Shown: positions 6,653 to 14,322, counted from the first letter of the stretch. The stretch is DNA of 14,494 nt from an uncultured Bacilli bacterium (GCA_947856335.1 CANUCD010000014.1:1-14494); one strand, 5' to 3'. The notes: generated by a model from the letters alone, not told the origin. Translations and numbers: made by a program.

Positions 6653-6925
6653 CTACTCTGTTGCCTCTTCAATACTAGATAATAAATGTTCAATAACATT
6701 CCATTCTGCATCAGTTTCAATATCACTCAAAACTAAATTTTCACCATTTTTATCATAAGTAGCTGCATATGTAATAACATTACCATCACAATCCAAAGTA
6801 TTATCAGTAAAAACAATATAACTTTTCTTTGTCTCATCAGTTTCAAAAGTAAATAATATTTCATATTCTTTAGTATTCCCATTTTGGTCAGTTACGGTAA
6901 AGTAACGGTTTTTTGCTTCATTCAT
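6653..6925 (-). CDS. DUF1292 family protein (YrzB-like)
   Basis: A 90-residue acidic, probably cytoplasmic protein of unknown function. The typical DUF1292 layout is visible: FTVTDQNGNTKEYEILFTF, then 'ETDETKKSYIVFTDN', then an aspartate-rich middle, and a C-terminal helix EWNVIEHLLSSIEE. The length is close to that of B. subtilis YrzB. Start: ATG preceded by GGAGGAAAAT inside the end of ruvX, with an 8-base overlap of the two genes, so the pair is translationally coupled. It is found between ruvX and mltG across Firmicutes, which suggests a shared regulatory or physiological link but does not define a function. Confidence 0.88.
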   Translation of the reverse strand: MNEAKNRYFTVTDQNGNTKEYEILFTFETDETKKSYIVFTDNTLDCDGNVITYAATYDKNGENLVLSDIETDAEWNVIEHLLSSIEEATE

Positions 6926-7343
6926 AATTTTCCTCCATTTTCATAAAAGTTTCTAAAATTAAGACAGCCGCCACCCCATCAATGACATTTTTCCTCTTTT
7001 TACGACTTAAATCGGCTTCTAATAAAATATTTTCAGCTTCTTTTGAAGTAAGTCTTTCATCTACTAAACAAACAGGAATATTTGTTTTTTCTTCTAACAT
7101 TTTTTTAAAATTCTTACTTCTCGTACTTGCGAAACCTAAAGTTCCATCCATATTTTTAGGAAGACCTAAAGCTATTTTATAAACTTGATATTCATCTATA
7201 ATTTGTATAAGCTCTTTTAAAGCAGATTGATAATCTTCAAAAGGAAAACGAATAACTTTAAGTGGTCTTGCAAGCTTACTTGATGTATTACAAATTGCTA
7301 CCCCTAAAGTTTTAGTTCCTAAATCTAGACCCAAATAATTCAT
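6918..7343 (-). CDS. ruvX: Holliday junction resolvase-like RuvX (YqgF/YrrK)
   Basis: A 141-residue RNase H-fold nuclease of the YqgF family, linked in different bacteria to Holliday-junction resolution and to pre-16S rRNA 5' processing. N-terminal NYLGLDLGTKTLGVAI carries the first catalytic aspartate (D7). VDERLTSKEAE (95-105) holds D95-E96, and IDGVAAVLILETF (121-133) holds the last aspartate D122. Length matches the family (about 138-141). Start: ATG at 7343 with GGGTGATT directly upstream; the longer frame back to 7397 adds 18 non-conserved residues, lacks a ribosome-binding site and crosses a good promoter. It overlaps the following DUF1292 gene by 8 bases. Confidence 0.94.
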   Translation of the reverse strand: MNYLGLDLGTKTLGVAICNTSSKLARPLKVIRFPFEDYQSALKELIQIIDEYQVYKIALGLPKNMDGTLGFASTRSKNFKKMLEEKTNIPVCLVDERLTSKEAENILLEADLSRKKRKNVIDGVAAVLILETFMKMEENYE

Positions 7344-7368
7344 AGAATCACCCACAAGTACGTATAAT

Positions 7369-7397
7369 ATTCTAGCAGATTTTAAAGAAAAAAACAA
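7369..7397 (-). promoter_or_regulatory. Promoter of the ruvX-mltG-trmR-greA cluster
   Basis: TTGTTT (7392-7397) is followed after 17 bases by TAGAAT (7369-7374), with a TGC extension directly before the -10 box. Transcription should start near 7362, about 19 bases before the ruvX ATG. The start of the cluster at ruvX, as in related genomes, supports it. Confidence 0.55.
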
Positions 7398-7406
7398 CCC
7401 AAGACA

Positions 7407-7628
7407 TTATTTTTGGCAAGAACCACGCCAAATAATCTTTGTTTCGCCATTTTCATCTAAATCATATTGATAACATATGCTTGCATCTTCATTACAAATA
7501 GCTTCTTGGCAATATTCTTCATTATATAAACTATTTTGGGGTCTTAGTATTATTAAAATAACTATTTCTAATAAAGCTAAAACAAATATAACCATTAAAA
7601 AAACTTTTAAAGATATTTCTTTTTGCAT
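7407..7628 (-). CDS. Small single-pass membrane protein with a four-cysteine outer domain
   Basis: A 73-residue protein that I do not recognise. A short N-terminus (MQKEISLK) leads into one strongly hydrophobic helix (about residues 9-28, VFLMVIFVLALLEIVILIIL). The rest (about 45 residues) is hydrophilic and holds four Cys residues, in YCQEAIC, SICYQYDLD and RGSCQK. With the helix acting as an uncleaved anchor this part would face outside, where the cysteines could form two disulfides. Start: ATG at 7628, directly after GGTGGTGG, which pairs with the 16S 3' end, and one base after the stop of the upstream small ORF. A start at 7700 in the same frame has no ribosome-binding site and lies inside that ORF. 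Gene reality is likely; function unknown. Confidence 0.7.
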   Translation of the reverse strand: MQKEISLKVFLMVIFVLALLEIVILIILRPQNSLYNEEYCQEAICNEDASICYQYDLDENGETKIIWRGSCQK

Positions 7629-7629
7629 A

Positions 7630-7737
7630 CTACCACCACCATATTCTAAAAATAATAAAGATAAATAAAAGAATACAAATACCAAAAAATAATGCTTCAT
7701 ATAATTTTAATGTTTTTCTTTTCTTCACTTTTTTCAT
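7630..7737 (-). CDS. 35-residue membrane peptide ending in Trp-Trp-Trp
   Basis: A small ORF translated by hand from the sequence. It begins MKKVKKRKTLKLYEAL, continues with a hydrophobic helix (FFGICILLFIFIIF, about residues 17-30) and ends RIWWW before TAG. The basic N-terminus predicts cytoplasmic N-in, C-out topology, with the Trp cluster at the outer membrane interface. Start: ATG at 7737 preceded by GAGGGATG at good spacing, with a consensus-like promoter close upstream. Its three terminal TGG codons also supply the GGTGGTGG Shine-Dalgarno of the next gene, whose ATG begins one base after this stop, so the two are almost certainly translated together. No family recognised. It could be a leader peptide for the downstream gene rather than a functional protein. 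Confidence 0.6.
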   Translation of the reverse strand: MKKVKKRKTLKLYEALFFGICILLFIFIIFRIWWW

Positions 7738-7755
7738 AACATCCCTCATCATCAA

Positions 7756-7784
7756 ATTGTATCATAATTTCCTCTAAATTTCTA
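7756..7784 (-). promoter_or_regulatory. Promoter of the small membrane-protein pair
   Basis: TAGAAA (7779-7784) is followed after 17 bases by TACAAT (7756-7761) with a TGA extension just upstream. Transcription should start near 7749, giving a leader of roughly a dozen bases that holds the GAGGGATG site of the 35-codon ORF. Confidence 0.6.
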
Positions 7785-7802
7785 CCTATACTAACTTTTT
7801 AT

Positions 7803-7833
7803 CAAAAGAAAACTTTATCATTAAGATAAAGTT
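7803..7833 (-). terminator. Intrinsic terminator of ppdK
   Basis: On the minus strand AACTTTATC-TTAAT-GATAAAGTT (7811-7833) forms a perfect 9-bp stem with a 5-base loop, followed by TTCTTTTG. It starts 4 bases after the ppdK stop. The stem is AT-rich and the T-run is interrupted, so termination may be partial. Confidence 0.75.
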
Positions 7834-7837
7834 AAAT

Positions 7838-10465
7838 TTATTTTTTATATTTAATAGCAGCTTGTGCTGCAGCAAGTCTTGCAATTGGTACACGGTATGG
7901 ACTACATGATACATAATCAAGTCCTACACTCTCACAAAACTCGATACTTGATGGATCTCCTCCATGTTCACCACATATTCCCATATGAATATCAGGTCTT
8001 GTTTTTCTACCCTTTTGGGCTGCTATTTGAATAAGTTGTCCTACACCTTTAGTATCTAATCTAGCAAATGGATCTGATTCAAATATTTGTTTATCATAAT
8101 AATCATTTAAGAACTTAGATGCATCATCTCTTGAGAATCCATAAGTCATTTGTGTTAAATCATTTGTTCCAAATGAGAAAAACTGAGCATATAAAGCAAT
8201 TTCATCAGCCGTTAAAGCTGCTCTTGGTATTTCAATCATTGTACCTACTTTATAAGTTATATTACTATTAGCTTCACTAATAAGTTTATCTGATACGCTA
8301 ACAATAATATCTCTAACAAATTTAAGTTCTTTTTCATCTCCTACAAGTGGAATCATAATTTCAGGAGTTACATTTATTCCTTCTTTCTCAACGTTTATTG
8401 CCGCCTCTATAATTGCTCTTGCTTGCATTTTTGCAATTTCTGGATAAGTTATAGCTAAACGACAACCTCTATGTCCCATCATTGGATTAAATTCTTTTAA
8501 TGATTCTACTCTTTTCTTTAAAGCTTCAAAACTCATACCAAGTGCTTTAGCTAGTGGTTTTATCTCTTCATCTGTATGTGGTAAAAATTCATGAAGAGGT
8601 GGATCTAATAAACGAATTGTAACACTATATGGAGCCATTGCTTTAAATAATTCTTCAAAATCTCCTCTTTGATATGGAATAATATCTTCTAAAGCTTTTT
8701 CTCTTTGTTCTAGAGTTTCTGCTGTAATCATTTTACGGAAATTAAAGATTCTATCTTCTTCAAAGAACATATGCTCAGTTCGACAAAGACCAATTCCCTC
8801 AGCACCAAAAACACGAGCTTGTTTTGCATCCTTTGGAGTATCAGCATTTGTTCTTACTTTCATTCTTCTTACTTCATCAGCCCATTTCATGAATACTTCA
8901 AAATCTCCACTAATACTAGCTTCTTCACTTTTAATAATTCCCTCATAAACTTTACCAGTAGATCCATCTAAACTTATTTCATCTCCCTCATGGTAAACTT
9001 TTCCGTCTTTAGTCGTTAAAGTTTTAGCACTCTCATTAACTTCTAATTCACCACAACCAGATACACAACATCTACCCATTCCACGTGCTACAACTGCTGC
9101 ATGACTAGTCATACCACCACGAATAGTTAAAATGCCCTCAGCATGATTCATTCCCTCTATATCCTCTGGTGAAGTTTCAAGACGAACAAGAATTGTTTTT
9201 TCACCATCTAAAGCATGTTTAGTAACATCTTGTGCCGTAAAATAAATTTTACCAGCTCCTGCCCCAGGAGATGCTGCAAGACCAGTTGCTATAACTTTTC
9301 CTTTCTTTAGTGCTTCTATATTAAAAGCTGGATGAAGTAAACTATCAAGTTGTTTAGGCTCAACTTTTAAAAGTGCTTCTTCCTTAGTAATTAAGCCCTC
9401 ATTAACCATATCAACTGCAACTTTAAGGGCAGCTGTAGCAGTTCTCTTACCATTTCTTGTTTGAAGCATAAACAAATGTCCATCTTCAATAGTAAACTCC
9501 ATATCTTGCATATCTTTATAATGATTCTCTAAAGTTTTAGCAATTTTAGCAAATTCTTTATATACTTCTGGCATAGTAGTCTCAAGTTTACTAATAGGCT
9601 CTGGGGTACGAATACCTGCAACTACATCTTCTCCTTGAGCGTTAATTAAATATTCACCATAAAGTTTAGCTTCCCCTGTTGCAGGATTTCTTGTAAATGC
9701 AACACCTGTTCCAGATGATTCACCACGATTACCATAAACCATTTCTTGAACATTTACTGCTGTTCCCCAACTTGATGGAATATCATTCATTCTTCTATAA
9801 TAAATAGCTCTCTCATTATTCCAACTTCTAAATACAGCTGTTACAGCCTCAATAAGTTGAACCCTAGGATCTTGAGGAAAATCTTCATGAGCAATTTCTT
9901 TATAAATTCTTTTAAATTCATTTGTTACTTCTACCATATCAAGAGCAGTTAAATCCGTATCAAATTTAGCACCTTTTTCTTTCTTAATTTCATCTAAACG
10001 ACGTTCAAAACTTGATTTTGGATAACCTTTAACTACATCAGCAAACATTTGAATAAATCTACGATAAGAGTCATATACAAATCTTTTATTACCAGTAACA
10101 AGTGTAAATCCCTCTGCTACATCATCATTCATTCCTAGATTTAACACAGTATCCATCATACCTGGCATACTTGCTCTTGCTCCACTTCTTACACTTACTA
10201 AAAGAGGATTTTTCTTATCACCCAAAGTTTTACCAGTTATTTTCTCTAACTCTTCTAACTTATCATAAATTTCTTTTTTAATATCCTCATCAATCACTTC
10301 ATGATCTTGATAATACTTATTACAAGCTTCTGTTGTAACAGTAAATCCTCGTGGTACTGGAAGTCCTAAACCAGTCATTTCTGCTAAATTAGCACCTTTC
10401 CCACCTAATAATTCTTTCATGTCCTTATTACCTTCAGAAAAAAGGTAAACATATTTTTTCTCCAT
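7838..10465 (-). CDS. ppdK: Pyruvate, phosphate dikinase
   Basis: An 875-residue cytoplasmic enzyme that interconverts pyruvate + ATP + Pi with phosphoenolpyruvate + AMP + PPi; in fermenters it often runs in the ATP-forming direction. The N-terminal ATP-grasp domain is intact (GGKGANLAEM at 21-30, SVRSGARASMPGMMDTVLNLG at 91-111). The swivelling phosphohistidine domain has GGMTSHAAVVARGMG with H455 as the phosphorylated residue and T453 as the residue used by regulatory kinases in other organisms. The C-terminal TIM barrel carries GICGEHGGDP with the catalytic Cys at residue 831. Length is typical. Start: ATG with AAGGAGGC upstream. It forms a single transcription unit with its own promoter and terminator. 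Confidence 0.98.
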   Translation of the reverse strand: MEKKYVYLFSEGNKDMKELLGGKGANLAEMTGLGLPVPRGFTVTTEACNKYYQDHEVIDEDIKKEIYDKLEELEKITGKTLGDKKNPLLVSVRSGARASMPGMMDTVLNLGMNDDVAEGFTLVTGNKRFVYDSYRRFIQMFADVVKGYPKSSFERRLDEIKKEKGAKFDTDLTALDMVEVTNEFKRIYKEIAHEDFPQDPRVQLIEAVTAVFRSWNNERAIYYRRMNDIPSSWGTAVNVQEMVYGNRGESSGTGVAFTRNPATGEAKLYGEYLINAQGEDVVAGIRTPEPISKLETTMPEVYKEFAKIAKTLENHYKDMQDMEFTIEDGHLFMLQTRNGKRTATAALKVAVDMVNEGLITKEEALLKVEPKQLDSLLHPAFNIEALKKGKVIATGLAASPGAGAGKIYFTAQDVTKHALDGEKTILVRLETSPEDIEGMNHAEGILTIRGGMTSHAAVVARGMGRCCVSGCGELEVNESAKTLTTKDGKVYHEGDEISLDGSTGKVYEGIIKSEEASISGDFEVFMKWADEVRRMKVRTNADTPKDAKQARVFGAEGIGLCRTEHMFFEEDRIFNFRKMITAETLEQREKALEDIIPYQRGDFEELFKAMAPYSVTIRLLDPPLHEFLPHTDEEIKPLAKALGMSFEALKKRVESLKEFNPMMGHRGCRLAITYPEIAKMQARAIIEAAINVEKEGINVTPEIMIPLVGDEKELKFVRDIIVSVSDKLISEANSNITYKVGTMIEIPRAALTADEIALYAQFFSFGTNDLTQMTYGFSRDDASKFLNDYYDKQIFESDPFARLDTKGVGQLIQIAAQKGRKTRPDIHMGICGEHGGDPSSIEFCESVGLDYVSCSPYRVPIARLAAAQAAIKYKK

Positions 10466-10495
10466 ATTGCCTCCTTAAAATTATGGTACAGCCCC

Positions 10496-10524
10496 ATTAT
10501 AACAAAGAACAAGTAAAACTACAA
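10496..10524 (-). promoter_or_regulatory. Promoter of ppdK
   Basis: TTGTAG (10519-10524), a 17-base spacer and TGTTATAAT (-10 box 10496-10501 with TGn extension). It lies between the nrnA terminator and the ppdK ribosome-binding site, so ppdK is transcribed independently of ackA-nrnA. Confidence 0.75.
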
Positions 10525-10553
10525 TGAAAAGCCTAAAAATTGACAAAAAATGG

Positions 10554-10580
10554 ACAAAAAAACTCATTTTTACATGAGTT
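10554..10580 (-). terminator. Intrinsic terminator of the ackA-nrnA operon
   Basis: Minus strand AACTCAT-GTAAAA-ATGAGTT (10561-10580) is a perfect 7-bp stem with a 6-base loop whose last bases run into a TTTTTTT tract. The stem begins within the stop codon of the DHH gene. Confidence 0.88.
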
Positions 10581-11553
10581 ATAAATTACTAATACTAGCT
10601 CTTTTATATTCTTCACATAATTTATCTAGATCAGCAATGAAACTATCAACTTCACTTTTACTAGCAATTCTAGCCCCACTAGCATATTTATGTCCCCCAC
10701 CATTATATTTGCTAGCAACTTGATTTACAATAGGACCATGCGAACGAATACTTACCTTATAAACACCATTTTTTGTATCTTCGGTAATAAAAGTCCATAC
10801 TATTACTTCTCTTATATAATTAAAACTATTGATAAGATTGGCTGGAGTAGCTAAATCAACACGATATTCTTTTATAATATCACTTGGAATAATTAAATAA
10901 CCTAAACCATTTTCTGTTACTTTCATGTTTTCAGCAATATATCCCTGAAATCTTACTTCATCTAAATTACGATCATATAAATAATTATATAAAGAAGTAA
11001 AATCTATTTTACTTTTCTTAATAAGTTCATGAACTACTAAAAAAGTCTTATTAGTTGTATAGGGAAGCAAAAAGCGATCACTATCTGATACAATTCCAAG
11101 ATAAAGATTGCCTGCTATTTTAGTATCCATCTTAAGTGGTGTTTTTAAAAGAAGCTCTGCTATCATTTGACAAGTAGAACAACTCTCCTCATCAGTCCAA
11201 TCAACACTACCTTTAATATCTTCTGCAGGATGATGATCTATTTTAAGTATTTCTTTATAATTTAAATTTTCTATTCCATCAACACGACTAATATTAGGTA
11301 CATCAAGTACAATTAAAAGAGCTCCCATATATTCTTCAACATCTATTTTATCTAAAATACCATAACTCTTAAATTTAGAAACACCAAGCCCAATGGCAAC
11401 CACCTTTTTATCTGGAAAAGTAAGACGGATAGAATCTCTAAGGGCAATAGTAGAAGCTATTGCATCAGGATCTGGACCGATATGCCTTGCAATTACTATT
11501 TTATCATATTCCCTAATTTTTTTATAAACTTTTTTTTCAATACTATTATTCAT
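10579..11553 (-). CDS. nrnA: DHH-family phosphoesterase, NrnA-like (nanoRNase / pAp phosphatase)
   Basis: A 324-residue cytoplasmic two-domain enzyme. Known NrnA proteins degrade 2-5 nucleotide RNAs and dephosphorylate 3'-phosphoadenosine 5'-phosphate. DHH-domain metal ligands are visible: H24, D28 and D30 in ARHIGPDPDAIAS, D84 in VLDVPN, D106-H107-H108 in KIDHHPAED, and D157 in GIVSDSDRF. The C-terminal DHHA1 domain ends with the substrate-binding motif NGGGHKYASGARI (about 284-296). Length is close to B. subtilis NrnA (313). Start: ATG preceded by AGGGGGT. It begins 12 bases after the ackA stop, so the two are co-transcribed from the ackA promoter. A cyclic-di-AMP phosphodiesterase of the GdpP type is excluded because no membrane or GGDEF region is present. 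Family certain, exact substrate inferred. Confidence 0.88.
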   Translation of the reverse strand: MNNSIEKKVYKKIREYDKIVIARHIGPDPDAIASTIALRDSIRLTFPDKKVVAIGLGVSKFKSYGILDKIDVEEYMGALLIVLDVPNISRVDGIENLNYKEILKIDHHPAEDIKGSVDWTDEESCSTCQMIAELLLKTPLKMDTKIAGNLYLGIVSDSDRFLLPYTTNKTFLVVHELIKKSKIDFTSLYNYLYDRNLDEVRFQGYIAENMKVTENGLGYLIIPSDIIKEYRVDLATPANLINSFNYIREVIVWTFITEDTKNGVYKVSIRSHGPIVNQVASKYNGGGHKYASGARIASKSEVDSFIADLDKLCEEYKRASISNL

Positions 11554-11565
11554 GGGAAATACCCC

Positions 11566-12741
11566 CTAACGAATAAGATTATAGGTATCAAGTGCTATCA
11601 TAAGTTCTTCATTAGTTGGTATAACATAAACCATAATTTTAGAATCATCAGTACTAATCTTTCTTAACTCACCTCTAAAATTATTTAATTCATCATCTAT
11701 TTTTACTCCAAGAGAATGAATCTTATCAATAATCATCTTACGCATTTGAATACCATTTTCCCCAACACCTGCAGTAAAGACAATTACATCTGCACCATCT
11801 AATAAATTATTATACATAGCAATATAATTAGCAATCTTTTGAGCATATATATGATTAGCTAAAATACATCTTTCATTTCCATTACTAGCTTCTTTTTCTA
11901 CATCTCTTGAATCACTACTAATACCACTTACTCCAAGTAAACCACTTTTTTTATTAAGCATATCAACGATTTCTTCAGCACTTTTACCTAGTTTTTTCAT
12001 AATAAATGGAATAATACTAGGATCGATATCTCCACTACGAGTTCCCATCATTATCCCAGCAAGTGGTGTAAATCCCATAGTTGTATCAACAACTTTACCA
12101 CTATCTATAGCACAAATAGACCCACCATTACCAATATGACAACTAATAACTTTGGTATTATGTCCAAATAATTCTTCTGTCTTCTTCCATATATATTTGT
12201 GACTTGTACCATGAAAACCATACTTCCTAATTCCATATTCTTTATACCACTCATATGGTACTGGATATAAATAAGATTCTTCATCCATTGTTTGATGAAA
12301 AGCCGTATCAAATACACCAACATTCGTTACATTTGGAAGCGCTTCAATAAAAGATGTTGCTCCCATTAAATTAGCAGGATTATGAAGAGGTCCTAATTCA
12401 TTATATTTAGATATTTCTTTAATAATATCTTTTGTTAAAATGGTAGGTTCACTAAACTCTTGAGCTCCATGTAAAATACGATGTCCTACTCCCTCAATTT
12501 CATCTAAAGAATCAATAATACCTAAAGATACTAACTCTTCCATTAGTCTAGATACTGCTACTTTATGATCAGGCAAATTAAATTTAACTTCTTTTTTACT
12601 ACCATTATATTTAATAGTATAAAGACTATCCTCTAACCCTATCTTTTCAAATAAACCACTTGCAAGTACGGTTTGTTCTGGCATTTCAAATAAAGAAAAC
12701 TTTAATGATGAACTACCAGCATTTACTGTTAATATTTTCAT
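11566..12741 (-). CDS. ackA: Acetate kinase
   Basis: A 391-residue cytoplasmic enzyme that makes ATP and acetate from acetyl phosphate. The ASKHA-fold motifs are intact: VNAGSSSLKF with N7, GHRILHG with R88, FDTAFHQTM with the catalytic D145, HIGNGGS for phosphate binding, MGTRSGDIDP, and the C-terminal FTAGVGEN. N7, R88 and D145 correspond to the essential residues known from the Methanosarcina enzyme. Length is typical (390-400). Start: ATG with AAGGAGAG upstream. Phosphotransacetylase (pta) is not in the window. Together with the neighbouring ppdK it indicates fermentative ATP production. It is first in a two-gene operon with the NrnA-like gene. Confidence 0.98.
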   Translation of the reverse strand: MKILTVNAGSSSLKFSLFEMPEQTVLASGLFEKIGLEDSLYTIKYNGSKKEVKFNLPDHKVAVSRLMEELVSLGIIDSLDEIEGVGHRILHGAQEFSEPTILTKDIIKEISKYNELGPLHNPANLMGATSFIEALPNVTNVGVFDTAFHQTMDEESYLYPVPYEWYKEYGIRKYGFHGTSHKYIWKKTEELFGHNTKVISCHIGNGGSICAIDSGKVVDTTMGFTPLAGIMMGTRSGDIDPSIIPFIMKKLGKSAEEIVDMLNKKSGLLGVSGISSDSRDVEKEASNGNERCILANHIYAQKIANYIAMYNNLLDGADVIVFTAGVGENGIQMRKMIIDKIHSLGVKIDDELNNFRGELRKISTDDSKIMVYVIPTNEELMIALDTYNLIR

Positions 12742-12763
12742 AAAATCTCTCCTTTGTACTTAC

Positions 12764-12792
12764 ATTATACACAAAAAAAGAAGATATTTCTA
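12764..12792 (-). promoter_or_regulatory. Promoter of ackA-nrnA
   Basis: TAGAAA (12787-12792), a 17-base spacer and a perfect TATAAT (12764-12769) sit just upstream of the ackA ribosome-binding site. The -35 matches consensus at 4 of 6 positions. Confidence 0.7.
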
Positions 12793-12840
12793 TCCCTTTT
12801 TAATGTATTCTTTTAATTTACTAAAATAATACGTAAATAT

Positions 12841-14265
12841 CTATATTCTTCCAAAACTTTCATCATCTTCAATTAAAAATGGTAACTTAAAGATTTCCTT
12901 ATTTTTTTCCTTATATAACTCATATAACATTATAAGTAGAAGAATATAAGCATCTGTCTCCAAATTATTTTCTTTTCTCTCTTTAATGATTGGCAATATA
13001 GATTCTCTTATCTTCAAAATAGGAGCGTCTTTAACATCTCGTGCAAATTTATAAATATATAAAATACTTTGAGTTGCAACTAATCCTTGAGCTAACTTAT
13101 CAATCGGAGCTTCTTTTACAAATAAAGCAAATTCATAAATATACTCAGGATCATGAATATCAATAATTTCTTGAGAGAGTCTATCTATTGATGCTTCCTT
13201 AACATCACGGGCAAATTTATAAATATATTCAGCATTACGTGTTGCAATAATTTCTTGAGAGAGTCTATCTATTGGTGCTCCTGTAACATCACGGGCAAAG
13301 CGATAAATATATTCAAGATTATGAATATCAATAATTGCTTGAGTAAGCTTATCAATCGGAGCATTTTTAACAAAGCGTGCAAAATAAAGAATATATTCGA
13401 CATTATGTGTTGCAATAATTTCTTGAGAGAGTCTATCTATTGGTGCCCCCTTAACATCACAAGCAAAATAATAAATATATTGAATATCATGAATATCTAT
13501 AATCGCTTGAGCAAGTTTATCTATCGGAGCATTTTTAACAAAGCGTGCAAAATAAAGAATATACTTAGCATTATGAATATCAATAATTGCTTGAGTAAGC
13601 TTATCAATCGGAGCATTTTTAACAAAGCGTGCAAAATAAAGAATATATTCAAGATTTTGTGATGTAATAATTTCTTGAGAGAGCTTATCTATTGGTGCTT
13701 CCTTAACATCAAGTGCAAACTTATAAATATATTCGGCATTATGTGTTGCAATAACTCCTTGAGAGAGCTTATCTATTGGAACATTCTTAATGCCACTTGC
13801 AAAATAATAAATATACTTAGCATCATGAGTATCAATAATTGCTTGAGCAAGTTTATCTATTGGAGCACCCTTAATATCATGAGCAAAGCGATAAATATAT
13901 TCGGCATTTTTGGTAATAATCATTTTTTGAGCAAGTATATCAATTGGAGCTCCTTTTACCTCTTTAGCAAAACAATAAATATGCTGAGCATTAAAATTTG
14001 TAGCAACTATTCCTTGAGATAGTTTATCTATTGGTGCTCCTTTAACATTTCTGGCAAATTCACATATTTTTTCAGCATCTTGAGTATCAATAATTTCTTG
14101 AGCAAGTTCATTTATTGATACTCTCTTTCCTTTTTGCTTAAGTGCACAAATATAATTAGTATAATCCACTCCTGTAGCCTCAAACAATTCTTTTAAAGAT
14201 TTTTTTAACAAAAAACTATCTAACCCAATCAAATTATTTAAACGTTCTTTAAAATCTTCATTCAT
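12841..14265 (-). CDS. Unrecognised protein of thirteen 28-residue helical repeats
   Basis: A 474-residue protein I cannot assign to a named family, although I recall similar repeats in uncharacterised Firmicutes proteins. After a 49-residue N-terminal region come thirteen tandem units (residues 50-414), with a consensus near PIDKLSQEIIATHNAEYIYKFARDVKEA. All units are 28 residues except the second (29). A 60-residue tail follows, starting with a degenerate unit (PILKIRESIL) and ending in an acidic stretch. Each unit reads as two short helices, the first with I2, L5, I9 and I10 buried and the second with I18, F21, A22 and V25, with a Pro capping each new unit, so a curved alpha-solenoid for protein or ligand binding is likely (inference). 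No signal peptide or membrane segment: presumably cytoplasmic. Start: ATG with a weak AAGAAG site and a consensus promoter upstream. Confidence 0.8.
   Translation of the reverse strand: MNEDFKERLNNLIGLDSFLLKKSLKELFEATGVDYTNYICALKQKGKRVSINELAQEIIDTQDAEKICEFARNVKGAPIDKLSQGIVATNFNAQHIYCFAKEVKGAPIDILAQKMIITKNAEYIYRFAHDIKGAPIDKLAQAIIDTHDAKYIYYFASGIKNVPIDKLSQGVIATHNAEYIYKFALDVKEAPIDKLSQEIITSQNLEYILYFARFVKNAPIDKLTQAIIDIHNAKYILYFARFVKNAPIDKLAQAIIDIHDIQYIYYFACDVKGAPIDRLSQEIIATHNVEYILYFARFVKNAPIDKLTQAIIDIHNLEYIYRFARDVTGAPIDRLSQEIIATRNAEYIYKFARDVKEASIDRLSQEIIDIHDPEYIYEFALFVKEAPIDKLAQGLVATQSILYIYKFARDVKDAPILKIRESILPIIKERKENNLETDAYILLLIMLYELYKEKNKEIFKLPFLIEDDESFGRI
13024..14118 (-). repeat. Thirteen tandem 84-bp coding repeats
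   Basis: The units follow an 84-base period (87 for the second) and encode the 28-residue repeats of the solenoid-like protein. An 80-base block is identical at 13319-13398 and 13571-13650, exactly three units (252 bases) apart, and a shorter identical block of about 40 bases recurs near 13522-13564. The reading frame is kept throughout and there are no spacers, so this is not a CRISPR array. Confidence 0.92.
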
Positions 14266-14293
14266 TTTTACACTTCTTCTTTCTTAATTCATT

Positions 14294-14322
14294 ATTATAA
14301 GAAAAAATACCGTAAAAGTAAA
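14294..14322 (-). promoter_or_regulatory. Promoter of the 28-residue-repeat gene
   Basis: TTTACT (14317-14322), a 17-base spacer and a perfect TATAAT (14294-14299), about 30 bases before the ATG. No hairpin terminator was found between the upstream surface-protein gene and this promoter. Confidence 0.6.

Noticed and set aside
6646..6726. N-terminal extension of MltG
   Set aside because: It would overlap the DUF1292 gene by over 70 bases and place a non-conserved segment before a normal MKKKK membrane anchor.
7344..7397. N-terminal extension of RuvX
   Set aside because: The extra residues are not conserved and the stretch contains a promoter; the ATG at 7343 has a clear GGGTGATT site.
7407..7700. 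Longer 97-residue version of the four-cysteine membrane protein
   Set aside because: Its ATG at 7700 has no ribosome-binding site and lies inside the 35-codon ORF, while the ATG at 7628 has a good site and is coupled to the upstream stop.
12742..12840. Terminator after the repeat-protein gene
   Set aside because: An ATTTAC/GTAAAT pairing with an 11-base loop exists just after the stop but has no T-run, so it was not listed.
13255..14022. Two open frames on the plus strand across the repeat region
   Set aside because: They are antisense shadows of the 84-base repeats. The periodic coding pattern on the minus strand keeps the opposite frame open, and they have no ribosome-binding sites or plausible protein character.
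13024..14118. CRISPR-like array
   Set aside because: The period is a multiple of three, the reading frame is unbroken, the units encode a regular peptide and there are no unique spacers.
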